Shown: positions 52,131-60,176 of the stretch, piece after piece
Layout: each line of letters begins with the position of its first letter
How positions within the stretch are numbered: the first letter of the stretch is position 1
Source of the DNA: Nostoc sp. C052
Lineage (GTDB): Bacteria; Cyanobacteriota; Cyanobacteriia; Cyanobacteriales; Nostocaceae
DNA length: 64,000 nucleotides
Assembly: GCF_013393905.1 (NCBI RefSeq)
Contig: NZ_CP040272.1
Span: 7,015,501-7,079,500 of the forward strand
Direction: 5' to 3'
Made by a program: the position numbers and the translations under genes
The notes under the pieces: model-generated
Database searches by the model: none
What the model was told of the DNA's origin: nothing
What the model saw: only the letters and a program-made list of their open reading frames with translations

Positions 52131-53108
52131 CTATTGGCGCGAAGATTTTTTGAAATACTGTGTAGTACAAAAAGGTCGGCGAAGCAATTTTTTCCTAATG
52201 CTGGTTCCATTCTCCTCAAACACTATCAAGTGCAATACTTGCTCTAGGAAACGCCGTTTGTCAAAAATACCTTGAATCAGTACCTCTAGTTCAGTTGTGC
52301 CCTTGGCAGGAAAGTCCTCGCCATCAATGGTGCGCCAGGGTAAAAACTCCTGCCAATCTGAGGTTAATGTACTCACTCGTGCCCGATTTCCAAAAGTAAT
52401 AACTAGGAATATATTGTAGGAAAATAGCTTCGGTATTTGTTTGATGTAGGTCTGAATTCGCTGATAACCTTCTTTGAAAGTAGCCTGTTCATCACTGGGC
52501 TGAATCGAGACAATAACTGCCAAAGGTAAACCGTTGATAAAGACAACTACATCAGGATGGTGAGCATAATTTCCCTCAACTACAGTCAAGGGATGAATAG
52601 CTAGCCAATCATTGTTTACTAGATTAGACGTATCAAGGAGCGACACTGTGTCATGAACTATTTCTTCGTTACATAGGTATTCAACTTCCACACCATTGGT
52701 CAATAATTTGTGAAAGCGACGGTTATTTTCCAGCAAGTCAGAACTCAGAATACAAGTAACCTGATGGATAGCTGCGGCGATCGCTTCATCAGGTTTTTTT
52801 GGGTTAATTTTCTGCAAAGCCTGATGGAGGCGCTGATACAAAACCACGTCACTATAACTACTCCGCCCGATCTGGTACTTACCCAAAGCAATATCTGGCT
52901 CTAATAAAACTGTATAGCCAATAACCTCGAACCAAGTTAGCAAAGATGGTGCGATCGCTTTGCCAGCCACAGGTATCCCTTCTCTACCTTCGTGTCGCTG
53001 GCTTTTAAATAGAGGTATCGCATACTGTGTAAGGTAAAAACGGTGGCGAAGTTTTCTTGTAACACGACTCGCTTTGACAGTTATTTTTTTTAGCTGTGCT
53101 GGATTCAT
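52131..53108 (-). CDS. Truncated HsdR-like (type I restriction R subunit N-terminal) protein
   Basis: A 325-residue protein resembling the HsdR N-terminal nuclease region: YSDVVLYQRLHQALQKINPK, EAIAAAIHQVTCILSSDLLE, FHKLLTNGVEVEY, NDWLAIHPLTVVEGNYAHHP and DVVVFINGLPLAVIVSIQPS. In active HsdR the last block reads PDxVLFxNGLPLxVIELK; here the E-L-K is V-S-I, so the PD-(D/E)xK site is broken. The sequence ends after the LEQVLHLIVFEEN helix, where the helicase motor would begin, and no hsdM or hsdS lies nearby. It is either a decaying remnant or a stand-alone derivative with another role. The start MNPAQLKKITVKASR is chosen because the longer frame runs through a repeat. Confidence 0.7.
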   Translation of the reverse strand: MNPAQLKKITVKASRVTRKLRHRFYLTQYAIPLFKSQRHEGREGIPVAGKAIAPSLLTWFEVIGYTVLLEPDIALGKYQIGRSSYSDVVLYQRLHQALQKINPKKPDEAIAAAIHQVTCILSSDLLENNRRFHKLLTNGVEVEYLCNEEIVHDTVSLLDTSNLVNNDWLAIHPLTVVEGNYAHHPDVVVFINGLPLAVIVSIQPSDEQATFKEGYQRIQTYIKQIPKLFSYNIFLVITFGNRARVSTLTSDWQEFLPWRTIDGEDFPAKGTTELEVLIQGIFDKRRFLEQVLHLIVFEENGTSIRKKLLRRPFCTTQYFKKSSRQ

Positions 53109-53579
53109 GAAAAAGCTTGTGCCTAGTTTATTGGCATTAGTTGGTATATTTTCGATGGAGTAAGTAGGTCTGCGTAAAAATTTGTCCTTGGGAGAAGGTA
53201 GGAGGCAGGAGGTAGAGGGGAGTGCCGATGAAACAAGTTTCACAGCTTTGTATGAAAGCGGGACAAGGGAGACAAGGAGGACAAATAGTAAATGACTCTT
53301 TCAAGTCAGGAGGAAAGAGGGTTTTAGTCTAGTACATAGTTTGGTTTTATTGTGCCAACTTACTCATACGACCTTATACGACTTGATACTAACTATCAAA
53401 GCTGAACTCGATCGGCAAAATTGTATCCTGTGCTATATACTACCAATAATACTGGTAGAAATGTCAATGTAATAGCATCGAGGTATGACAAATGACAAAA
53501 TCCCTCATCACTACTGCATAGTAATTTGAGGGATTTGCATTCTGTTATTTTCTGAGAGTGACAAAAAGGGCTATTCTTT
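53109..53579. other. Intergenic region with terminator-like hairpin
   Basis: AAATCCCTCA (53498-53507) pairs with TGAGGGATTT (53527-53536), about 45 bases beyond the stop of the PEP-CTERM gene on the minus strand, and is likely its terminator. The rest has a short GGAGAAGGTAGGAGGCAGGA repeat and no gene. Confidence 0.55.
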
Positions 53580-54254
53580 CTAGCTAATTGCCTTCTTTTT
53601 CTTCAAGCATCCTCCTAACAACCCAGCAGTTAATACTATTCCTCCAAGAGTCGATGGTTCAGGTACAGTAATAGTCACAGGTTTGACACTCACATTATCC
53701 AAGTATAAAGAACCATAGCTAGCTCTACCACCCAACTTTAACTCTGTAGATGATGTTGTCGCTACAAAATTTAAGTCATATTGTGTGAAAGGATTTCCAA
53801 CAACATTTGTACTATTTATTTTATCAAAAACTTGGTTTCCATCGATAGATGCCTGAAAGATGTTATTAACTTGACTGCCATCTTCATCTGTTCCTAAAAA
53901 GAAGCTAAGATTATAATTACTACCGATAGTTGTAGCCAAGTTCTGGGATATATAGGCAGGATTTACAAATGAACCAATCGATAAACCTTGATTGCCACTA
54001 TCATGCTGAGGAAAATTGTTAATTCTAATCCCTGATGTATCAATCGGATCGCCAGATTTAATCCAGTCTGTAATATTAGGATTTGGAACATTGGGATTGT
54101 TAGGATCTACGAGAGGGTCGAGTTCAAAACTTCCATTCCTAACCAGTTCTACTGCTTGTGCTGCGGTATTATAAGTATTGGTAATCACCACAGCGCTAGC
54201 TAAGGTAGTAGTCACACCAAAAACAATAATTGAGAGTTTTTTAGTTAACTTCAT
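53580..54254 (-). CDS. PEP-CTERM-anchored secreted beta-sandwich protein
   Basis: A 224-residue exported protein. The signal peptide is MKLTKKLSIIVFGVTTTLAS, with cleavage near AQA|VELV. The mature domain starts VELVRNGSFELDPLVDPNNP and has WIKSGDPIDTSGIRI, SGNQGLSIGSFV, a jelly-roll pattern like choice-of-anchor or DUF642-type domains. The C-terminal sorting signal is VPEPSTLGGIVLTAGLLGGC followed by LKKKKAIS: PEP motif, hydrophobic helix, basic end. Such proteins are recognised by exosortase-like enzymes; none is in the window. The ATG has GGAG nine bases upstream. A paralogue lies directly upstream on the same strand. Confidence 0.85.
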   Translation of the reverse strand: MKLTKKLSIIVFGVTTTLASAVVITNTYNTAAQAVELVRNGSFELDPLVDPNNPNVPNPNITDWIKSGDPIDTSGIRINNFPQHDSGNQGLSIGSFVNPAYISQNLATTIGSNYNLSFFLGTDEDGSQVNNIFQASIDGNQVFDKINSTNVVGNPFTQYDLNFVATTSSTELKLGGRASYGSLYLDNVSVKPVTITVPEPSTLGGIVLTAGLLGGCLKKKKAIS

Positions 54255-54432
54255 GAAACTTGACTCCAAAGAATTTCAAATTCTGACAATTCAAACAAGT
54301 TGATACTTACATCCATTACTTTGTCAATTTGCCAAGCTAGTTTGAGGGTTTGTAGTAAGCACTTTAGGTCTTATAAAATAAAAGACTAAAGTTCTTACTA
54401 CGAATTAAACTTGACAGACTTCTACATCAGGT

Positions 54433-55059
54433 TTAATCATCCCCATCATTGATTACATCATCCCCATAGTTTGCTCCTTGATGTTCAGGTGTAGCTTTCA
54501 CACTCACATCATCCAAATATAAAAATCCATACTTAGCTATAGAACCAAACTTGATTTCCGTGGATGTTGCTTTTGCTTTAAAATCTAAAGTGTATTGCGT
54601 GTAGGGTTGGTAAGGAGTATCCTTTTTCACAGAAACCTTTTTTCCACCGATAAAAACCTTAAATTTATTCTTCAGGTTAGGTGCTTCCTCTATGGATGCA
54701 AAATAGTAGGTAAGTTGGTAGTTTTGACCAGGAATTGTAGGGATAGTCTGTGATATGTAGCTAATACCTGAAAATGAACCAAGCGATAAACCTTGATTAC
54801 CAGTGTGAGGAAAGTTGCTAATCGTAACACCTGATATATCTATCGGCTCACCGGATTTAATCCATCCTGTAAGATTTGAATTCACAATGTTGGGATCATT
54901 AGGATCTGCGAGAGGATCGGTTTCAAATCCCCCGTTGATAATCAGTTCTTGTCCTTCTGCTTGTGCCGCCGACTTATAAGTATTGGTAATTACGGCAGTA
55001 TAAAGGAAGGCAGTGGTTAAACTGCAAACAATAATTGAGAGTTTTTTAGTGAACTTCAC
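54433..55059 (-). CDS. Secreted paralogue lacking the PEP-CTERM signal
   Basis: A 208-residue protein homologous along its whole mature part to the neighbour: signal peptide VKFTKKLSIIVCSLTTAFLY, then ELIINGGFETDPLADPNDPN, WIKSGEPIDISGVTISNFP and TGNQGLSLGSF. It ends YLYLDDVSVKATPEHQ-like followed by an acidic tail (YGDDVINDGDD) instead of PEP motif and membrane helix, so it should be released rather than sorted. It starts with GTG at the position equivalent to the paralogue's ATG. It was clearly produced by tandem duplication; the C-terminal end was then lost or replaced. The gap to the paralogue is about 180 bases. Confidence 0.75.
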   Translation of the reverse strand: MKFTKKLSIIVCSLTTAFLYTAVITNTYKSAAQAEGQELIINGGFETDPLADPNDPNIVNSNLTGWIKSGEPIDISGVTISNFPHTGNQGLSLGSFSGISYISQTIPTIPGQNYQLTYYFASIEEAPNLKNKFKVFIGGKKVSVKKDTPYQPYTQYTLDFKAKATSTEIKFGSIAKYGFLYLDDVSVKATPEHQGANYGDDVINDGDD

Positions 55060-55124
55060 AAGACATGACTCCAAATAGTTCAAAATTCACGGCAACGACT
55101 ACTTAATTGATTTACTTTGGGTAA

Positions 55125-55982
55125 TTAAGGCGCAAGAAACCCATAATTATTTCTGAAGATATTCTGGGCAGTAGTACCAGTTAAGTAGGTAGAAAAACTT
55201 TGTGCTGTTGTTAAAACTGTAGTTCTGGTGAGTATACCCAGTGGATAGACAATCGGATCGCTCTCTGTTGTTAAGGCAGTTTCTACTACTCTTACCTTGT
55301 TAGAAATGGCAGCATCAGTCTTGTAAACGGCACCTGCATCGATAGTTTTATTTACACCTCCAATCGTGACAGAAGCTTTATTTTCAACAGCAGTTAAAAC
55401 GTTACGCACATTGCTAGCAAGGTATAACTTAGGGGTAAGAGTTGTGAAAATACCTCGGCTAGTAAGAACTTGTTTGGTATAATTTCCTGCTGGCACGACT
55501 GGAGGATTACCTGTGTAGTCACCTATGGCAACACCACTAATATTGGCATTAGTCAAACCATTGAAGCTAGTAAGAGCAGCACTACCAGCACTAACAGGAG
55601 GTGTTGTAGGAGCAATCAAAACTAGACGATTTCTGACAATGTTCTTACGGCTACCTGCAACCAATTTACTAGGGGTTGAATTCTGCAATACATCCATTTG
55701 GTCGGTAGCAGCAGAAATGAAAATATCTGCTGGCGCTCCTGCTTGTATTTGACTAAGTAAGGTACCAGAAGCACCAAATGTATAAACAATATTGACGCTT
55801 GGGTTAGCAGTTTGGTATTGAGTTTTAATGGCATTCAGGGCGTTTGTTAAGCTGACAGCCGCATATACGTTAAGTGTGGTTACGGAGCTTGCTGGTGATA
55901 AGTTGACAAACTGAAAGCCTATTACCAGCATCAGGCTGGTAAATGCCGTAGCAATCCAAGCAATAAATCTTCTTCTGTTCAT
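55125..55982 (-). CDS. modA: Molybdate ABC transporter, periplasmic binding protein
   Basis: A 285-residue binding protein for molybdate or tungstate. The signal region is MNRRRFIAWIATAFTSLMLV, with a Tat-like RRRF start. The mature protein begins TTLNVYAAVSLTNALNAIKT, the ModA hallmark with the oxyanion-binding Ser. It continues VYTFGASGTLLSQIQAGAPA, DIFISAATDQMDVLQ, NRLVLIAPT and, near the end, DPIVYPLGILTRTTV. No modB or modC permease/ATPase gene lies in the window. Molybdate is needed for nitrogenase and nitrate reductase. It is co-oriented with the two secreted proteins, about 65 bases upstream, but probably unrelated in function. Confidence 0.9.
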   Translation of the reverse strand: MNRRRFIAWIATAFTSLMLVIGFQFVNLSPASSVTTLNVYAAVSLTNALNAIKTQYQTANPSVNIVYTFGASGTLLSQIQAGAPADIFISAATDQMDVLQNSTPSKLVAGSRKNIVRNRLVLIAPTTPPVSAGSAALTSFNGLTNANISGVAIGDYTGNPPVVPAGNYTKQVLTSRGIFTTLTPKLYLASNVRNVLTAVENKASVTIGGVNKTIDAGAVYKTDAAISNKVRVVETALTTESDPIVYPLGILTRTTVLTTAQSFSTYLTGTTAQNIFRNNYGFLAP

Positions 55983-56795
55983 GAAAGTTATAATTGGGGG
56001 AAAATATTACCTAAAAGTCTGATTTTTGCCATACCTGACTGACGCACAGGTATGTGAAAAACCAGCCACAGAGATAGCAGAGGATATGGATGAATGGGAG
56101 TTAGAGAGGGGTTTAGCGTAAGTTCTACGCATCATAAATTCTTGGAAACAAACGGCCAATTACAATTGCTAAAAGCATTAGCAGTATAATGAGCGGTTTA
56201 TTATTTCCAAGTAGAATTACACAAACAGCGAGTGAAATGTATTTAGTGATGAAATAATATCAGCTAAATATACTAGTTACCAACTTTTTTGGTTATGAAA
56301 CTCTGACAAAAAGCTATGGTAGGTACATATAAATCCTGAAAAAGCCTTGAATTCTTTACATAGCATCGGTTATAGATAACATGACCAGATAGCTTACAAA
56401 TATCTAAAAATTCTCATTTATACCAACAAAATACTTTTAACTATTGTTTTGTCTAACTTTTTTGGTAAAAAAAGTGCTGCTTTGATAGCTAGTAAGCTAA
56501 TTGGCATTCAAATTGCATAATCAGGGCGCTCATGTTGCCCACCCCACAAGATATCGAGAAAATTTTGAGATGTAAATTTAGATGTGTTTTAGCTTAAGCA
56601 GCGATCGCACCCAGAAGTACTTATAACTAAATCAGTACATACAATGCACACATAATTCTTTTTTTGTATAAAAATATATATAAACTTTTATAATATCAAT
56701 AAAAAAATTGATTTAACATACGCCTAATGATAGATAGATTTTATTAAAAAAACAGTTTAGATTTGTAACAAGTTACACAGAACTAGGTAAAACAC
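55983..56795. other. Long AT-rich intergenic region
   Basis: 813 bases between divergent modA and the fasciclin gene. A fragment of the GTGGGGTGGGC dispersed repeat (reverse) lies at 56523-56553. No other element or gene is recognised; it must hold both promoters. Confidence 0.5.
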
Positions 56796-57197
56796 ATGGC
56801 CAACATAATTGACACTGCCACTAACAATGGTTCTTTCAAGACACTGATTGCAGCAATCGAAGCGGCTGGTTTGGAAGATACACTCAAAGGCGCTGGCCCA
56901 TTTACCGTCTTTGCACCTACTGATGCAGCATTTAATAAGCTTCCAGCAGGTACAGTAGACGCATTACTGAAAGATATTCCTAAGCTCAAGAAAATCTTGA
57001 CCTATCATGTTGTTTCAGGCAAAGTACTGGCTGCTGATGTAGCTAAATTGAAGACAGCTAAAACAGTTGAAGGTTCAGATGTCAAAATTGATGCTTCCAA
57101 TGGCGTTAAAATCAATGATGCAAAAGTTGCAACAGCAGATGTTGCTGCTGATAACGGTGTCATCCACGTAATTGACACAGTTTTGATTCCTGCATAA
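56796..57197 (+). CDS. Fasciclin (FAS1) domain protein
   Basis: A 133-residue single-domain protein. It starts MANIIDTATNNGSFKTLIAA and has the FAS1 blocks FTVFAPTDAAFNKLPAGTVD (H1), LKKILTYHVVSGKVLAADVA and GVIHVIDTVLIPA (H2). FAS1 domains mediate adhesion in many organisms. Unlike many relatives this protein has no signal peptide, so it may be cytoplasmic or exported by another route. The AT-rich upstream region lacks a strong ribosome site. A perfect 16-bp terminator follows about 100 bases downstream. Confidence 0.93.
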   Translation: MANIIDTATNNGSFKTLIAAIEAAGLEDTLKGAGPFTVFAPTDAAFNKLPAGTVDALLKDIPKLKKILTYHVVSGKVLAADVAKLKTAKTVEGSDVKIDASNGVKINDAKVATADVAADNGVIHVIDTVLIPA

Positions 57198-57299
57198 GCA
57201 AGCGTCTGAATAGCGAATGCTGTTTCTGGGGCGGCGACTACCTATAGTCGTTTCTTAATTATAGTCTGGTTGGATGTTTTTTAGTAAATACCAACTACC

Positions 57300-57340
57300 A
57301 ATAAATCCATCTAGACAGTATCTAGATGGATTTATTGTTT
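57300..57340 (+). terminator. Strong intrinsic terminator of the fasciclin gene
   Basis: AATAAATCCATCTAGA (57300-57315) pairs perfectly with TCTAGATGGATTTATT (57321-57336) around CAGTA, then GTTT. It lies between convergent genes and could act for both. Confidence 0.8.
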
Positions 57341-57394
57341 CATGCATCTAGAGACGTTGCAATTGCTAGTTTCTTTTATCCTTATTAGATATAA

Positions 57395-58120
57395 TCAAAT
57401 TTTTAGTTTTGCCAAACCCAAGTAACGGATACCTTCGGGGGAAATATCAAAACGGCAAGGTAATACTTCTAAACCGAGAGCGATCGCATCCCGCAATAAT
57501 TTACCATATATAGGATCTGTGCGATCGCCAGGGGAGAACTCGATACAATCACCGCGATTGATAAAGTAAAGCATCACTGCGCGAGTTAAAGGTAGTAGCG
57601 CCATTAGTTCTCGCAAGTGCTTTTGCCCTCTTGTAGTCTCCGTGTCAGGAAATAGGGCTAATCTCCCTTCAGAAAAAGTTGTATTTTTTACTTCTAAATA
57701 AATCGGGCGTTCTTCATCACTCCCCGTCAAGAAAAAATCGACTCGACTTTTTTTGTCTAGTCCATAAACTACCTCGCCCTTAATTTGACTATAGTCGCCC
57801 AATTCTGGGAAAAGGTGTTTCGCCAAAGCTAGCTTTACCACCCGATTGGGCAAAAATGTATTTATACCTACCCAAGTCGGCTCGTTGTCATGTACTTGAA
57901 TGAGTTCTAAAGTGTAAGCCAATTTGCGGTTAAGATTATCACTTTTGGAAAGCTGTACCGCACTTTGGGGAGTCGATACTCCAGTCATTGGGCCTGTATT
58001 GGGACAGTGTGCAGTCACTATCTCGCCAGAAGTAAGTTGAACATCTGCAAAAAACCGTTTGTAACGCTTGAGTAAAATACCAGGATACAAAGGTGGGTAC
58101 TTGTAAAGCCAATCTATCAT
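57395..58120 (-). CDS. sfsA: SfsA family protein (DNA/RNA nuclease-like)
   Basis: A 241-residue protein of the sugar fermentation stimulation A family. It begins with a short region, then LLKRYKRFFADVQLTSGEIV, TAHCPNTGPMTGVSTPQSAV, VGINTFLPNRVVKLALAK, SRVDFFLTGSDEERPIYLEV, KNTTFSEGRLALFPDTETTR, GQKHLRELMAL and RGDCIEFSPGDRTDP. The D-x-n-YLEVKNTT pattern is like a PD-(D/E)xK nuclease core. The cell role is uncertain; DNA or RNA binding is reported for the E. coli protein. The ATG is followed by IDWLYKYPPLYPGI. Upstream lie seven 21-bp palindromic repeats. Confidence 0.93.
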   Translation of the reverse strand: MIDWLYKYPPLYPGILLKRYKRFFADVQLTSGEIVTAHCPNTGPMTGVSTPQSAVQLSKSDNLNRKLAYTLELIQVHDNEPTWVGINTFLPNRVVKLALAKHLFPELGDYSQIKGEVVYGLDKKSRVDFFLTGSDEERPIYLEVKNTTFSEGRLALFPDTETTRGQKHLRELMALLPLTRAVMLYFINRGDCIEFSPGDRTDPIYGKLLRDAIALGLEVLPCRFDISPEGIRYLGLAKLKI

Positions 58121-58221
58121 TATAGAACCTTGTTGCTACTGGTAAATATATATAGCAATCCTGAATCATTCCTAAAAACAAGATCCCTGACTTGGATATG
58201 TAGTTGGCTGTGCAGCCAATG

Positions 58222-58368
58222 ACAATGCGATTGTTTTGACTAACAATGCGATTGTTTTGACTAACAATGCGATTGTTTTGACTAACAATGCGATTGTTTT
58301 GACTAACAATGCGATTGTTTCGACTAACAATGCGATTGTTTTGACTAACAATGCGATTGTTTTGGCTG
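58222..58368. repeat. Seven 21-bp tandem repeats, each with an ACAAT-GCG-ATTGT palindrome
   Basis: The unit ACAATGCGATTGTTTTGACT(A) is repeated seven times with two base changes (unit 5 TTCG, unit 7 GGCTG). Each contains the inverted pair ACAAT/ATTGT with a GCG centre, spaced exactly 21 bp or two helical turns. It lies 100-250 bases upstream of sfsA. A 71-codon minus-strand frame reading KTIALLV seven times is a by-product of the repeat and I do not call it a gene. Confidence 0.9.
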
Positions 58369-58483
58369 ACGTTTGATTCTCAACCAATGTTAGCGTGGTT
58401 AGCGCGATGCCTACGAGGGGCTACGCCTACGCTCTTTTTTTCGGTGCGTTATCTTACCTTTAACGCACCTGATGACGCAAAAG

Positions 58484-59632
58484 CTACTTAGGTAAAACTT
58501 GCCGTAGCGCTGCTAAAAGTTGGTCAACACTTTCTTTACGACTATTAAAGCCCATCAATCCGACACGCCAAACAAGACCCGCGAGTTCGCCAAGACCACC
58601 GCCAATTTCAATATTATGTTCATTGAGTAACTGTCGTGCGATCGCTTTACCATCTACTCCGGCGGGAATGCGGACAGTGGTCAACGTTGGTAGTCTATAT
58701 TCTTGCTCAACATGCAAACTCAGTCCTAAATTTTCCAACCCTTCCCAGAGATACTCTACGTTCTTTTGATGCCGCTGCCAAGAATTTGCTAACCCCTCTT
58801 CTGCCAGCAAGCGTAATGCTTCCCGCAAGGCATAGTATAAATTAATCGGTGCTGTGTGGTGATAGGTGCGTTCAGTACCCCAATACTTGCCCAGTAACGA
58901 CATATCTAAATACCAGTTTGCAACCTTTGTTTGGCGCTGTTGCAATTTCTCAACTGCACGCGCACTCATCGTAAAGGGAGAAGCACCTGGCGGGCAACCC
59001 AACCCTTTTTGACTGCAACTATAGGCTAAATCAACTCCCCAAGCATCCAAAAACAAGGGGACACCACCCAAACTTGTCACCGTATCCACCAGCAACAAAG
59101 TACCAAATTCACGACACAAATCAGCTACCCCTTCCAACGGTTGACGTGCGCCGGTGGAAGTTTCAGCATGAACTAGAGCTAAGATAGCTGGACGATGAGT
59201 TTTTAGGGCAGTTTGCAGTTCATCAAGGCTGAAGACTTGTCCCCAAGGTTTGGTAATGGTTCGCACATCAGCACCATAACGTCCAGCCATATCTACAAGG
59301 CGATTACCGAAATAACCAGTTACACCAATTAAAACCACATCACCTGGTTCTACAGCATTGGCGATGGTTGCTTCCATTGCAGCTGTTCCCGTACCGCTAA
59401 CTGCAATGGTGAGTGAATTTTCTGTTTGCCATACATAGCGTAGCAACGACTGAATTTCATCCATAAGTGCGAGAAAAGCTGGGTCAAGATGCCCAACAGG
59501 TGAAGTATTCATCGCTTGGAGAACTGTGGGATGGGCATTGGATGGCCCAGGCCCTAACAGTAAACGGGATGGGATTTCTAGCGGTGTGAGTTGCAAGCGC
59601 CCAGAGTCGTTAATTGAAATTGTTTGCGTCAT
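58484..59632 (-). CDS. Class V PLP aminotransferase (alanine/serine-glyoxylate type)
   Basis: A 382-residue PLP enzyme that likely transaminates glyoxylate with alanine or serine in photorespiratory metabolism. Landmarks are IPSRLLLGPGPSNAHPTVLQ, HLDPAFLALMDEIQSLLRYV, VSGTGTAAMEATIANAVEPG and LVLVD-like LLVDTVTSLGGVPLFLDAWG, with the PLP Asp. SCSQKGLGCPPGASPFTMSA carries the Lys that forms the Schiff base, followed by ERTYHHTAPINLYYALREAL. The start MTQTISINDSGRLQLTPLEI is the sole good ATG. Close relatives were once annotated as a soluble hydrogenase subunit in cyanobacteria. Confidence 0.92.
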   Translation of the reverse strand: MTQTISINDSGRLQLTPLEIPSRLLLGPGPSNAHPTVLQAMNTSPVGHLDPAFLALMDEIQSLLRYVWQTENSLTIAVSGTGTAAMEATIANAVEPGDVVLIGVTGYFGNRLVDMAGRYGADVRTITKPWGQVFSLDELQTALKTHRPAILALVHAETSTGARQPLEGVADLCREFGTLLLVDTVTSLGGVPLFLDAWGVDLAYSCSQKGLGCPPGASPFTMSARAVEKLQQRQTKVANWYLDMSLLGKYWGTERTYHHTAPINLYYALREALRLLAEEGLANSWQRHQKNVEYLWEGLENLGLSLHVEQEYRLPTLTTVRIPAGVDGKAIARQLLNEHNIEIGGGLGELAGLVWRVGLMGFNSRKESVDQLLAALRQVLPK

Positions 59633-60176
59633 AATCTGTCTTCGCCTAGACGATACTTACAGAATCATATAGGAATCCGATTCCTGAACTTACTTGTATA
59701 GGGAGAGGGAAAAGGGAATATAGGAATCAAATCGGATTTCTAAAAAAATCTAAGTATATGTCGTGGCATGGCAAGCAAAAAAATAGTGCAATAGACGTAG
59801 GTTGGCTGGAGCGAAGCGCAACCCAACAGATATCAGGATGTTGGCTTTGGCAAAGCCTCCAACGCCACTTGCTACAACGCTCTTAACCCGCGCAACGCAG
59901 TGGCTACATTTTTTTGCAACATTTTAGCCTTGACACGCCACTACAGTACCTAATTTTGTTCAAAAATCAAATAGTAATCCTATAGATGTGTACTGAGTTT
60001 TTTTCAAAGATTTCAGGTACTTTCTATGCCCGAAACTTCTCAATCATCCTCAATGAAATTAGTGTATTTACTGAGGGAAAGGGTTTATTTTATTCCTAGA
60101 TTGAATGTAACTACCATGAATTACCTGCAAAAATTTTCATTTCTGCTCAATATCAGGGACTCACTATTAGACAACT
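59633..60176. other. Intergenic region with an imperfect foldback element
   Basis: GTCGTGGCATGGCAAG (59760-59775) and CTTGACACGCCACTAC (59929-59944) are imperfect inverted copies bounding about 185 bases with AGCGAAGCGCAACCCAAC-type repeat sequence, so this is probably a decayed MITE. A 66-codon frame at 60026-60226 overlaps the next gene's start and has no recognisable features. Confidence 0.5.

Noticed and set aside
58172..58387. 71-codon minus-strand frame reading KTIALLV repeatedly
   Set aside because: It is the translation of the 21-bp tandem repeat (a multiple of three), with no ribosome site; I describe the DNA repeat instead.
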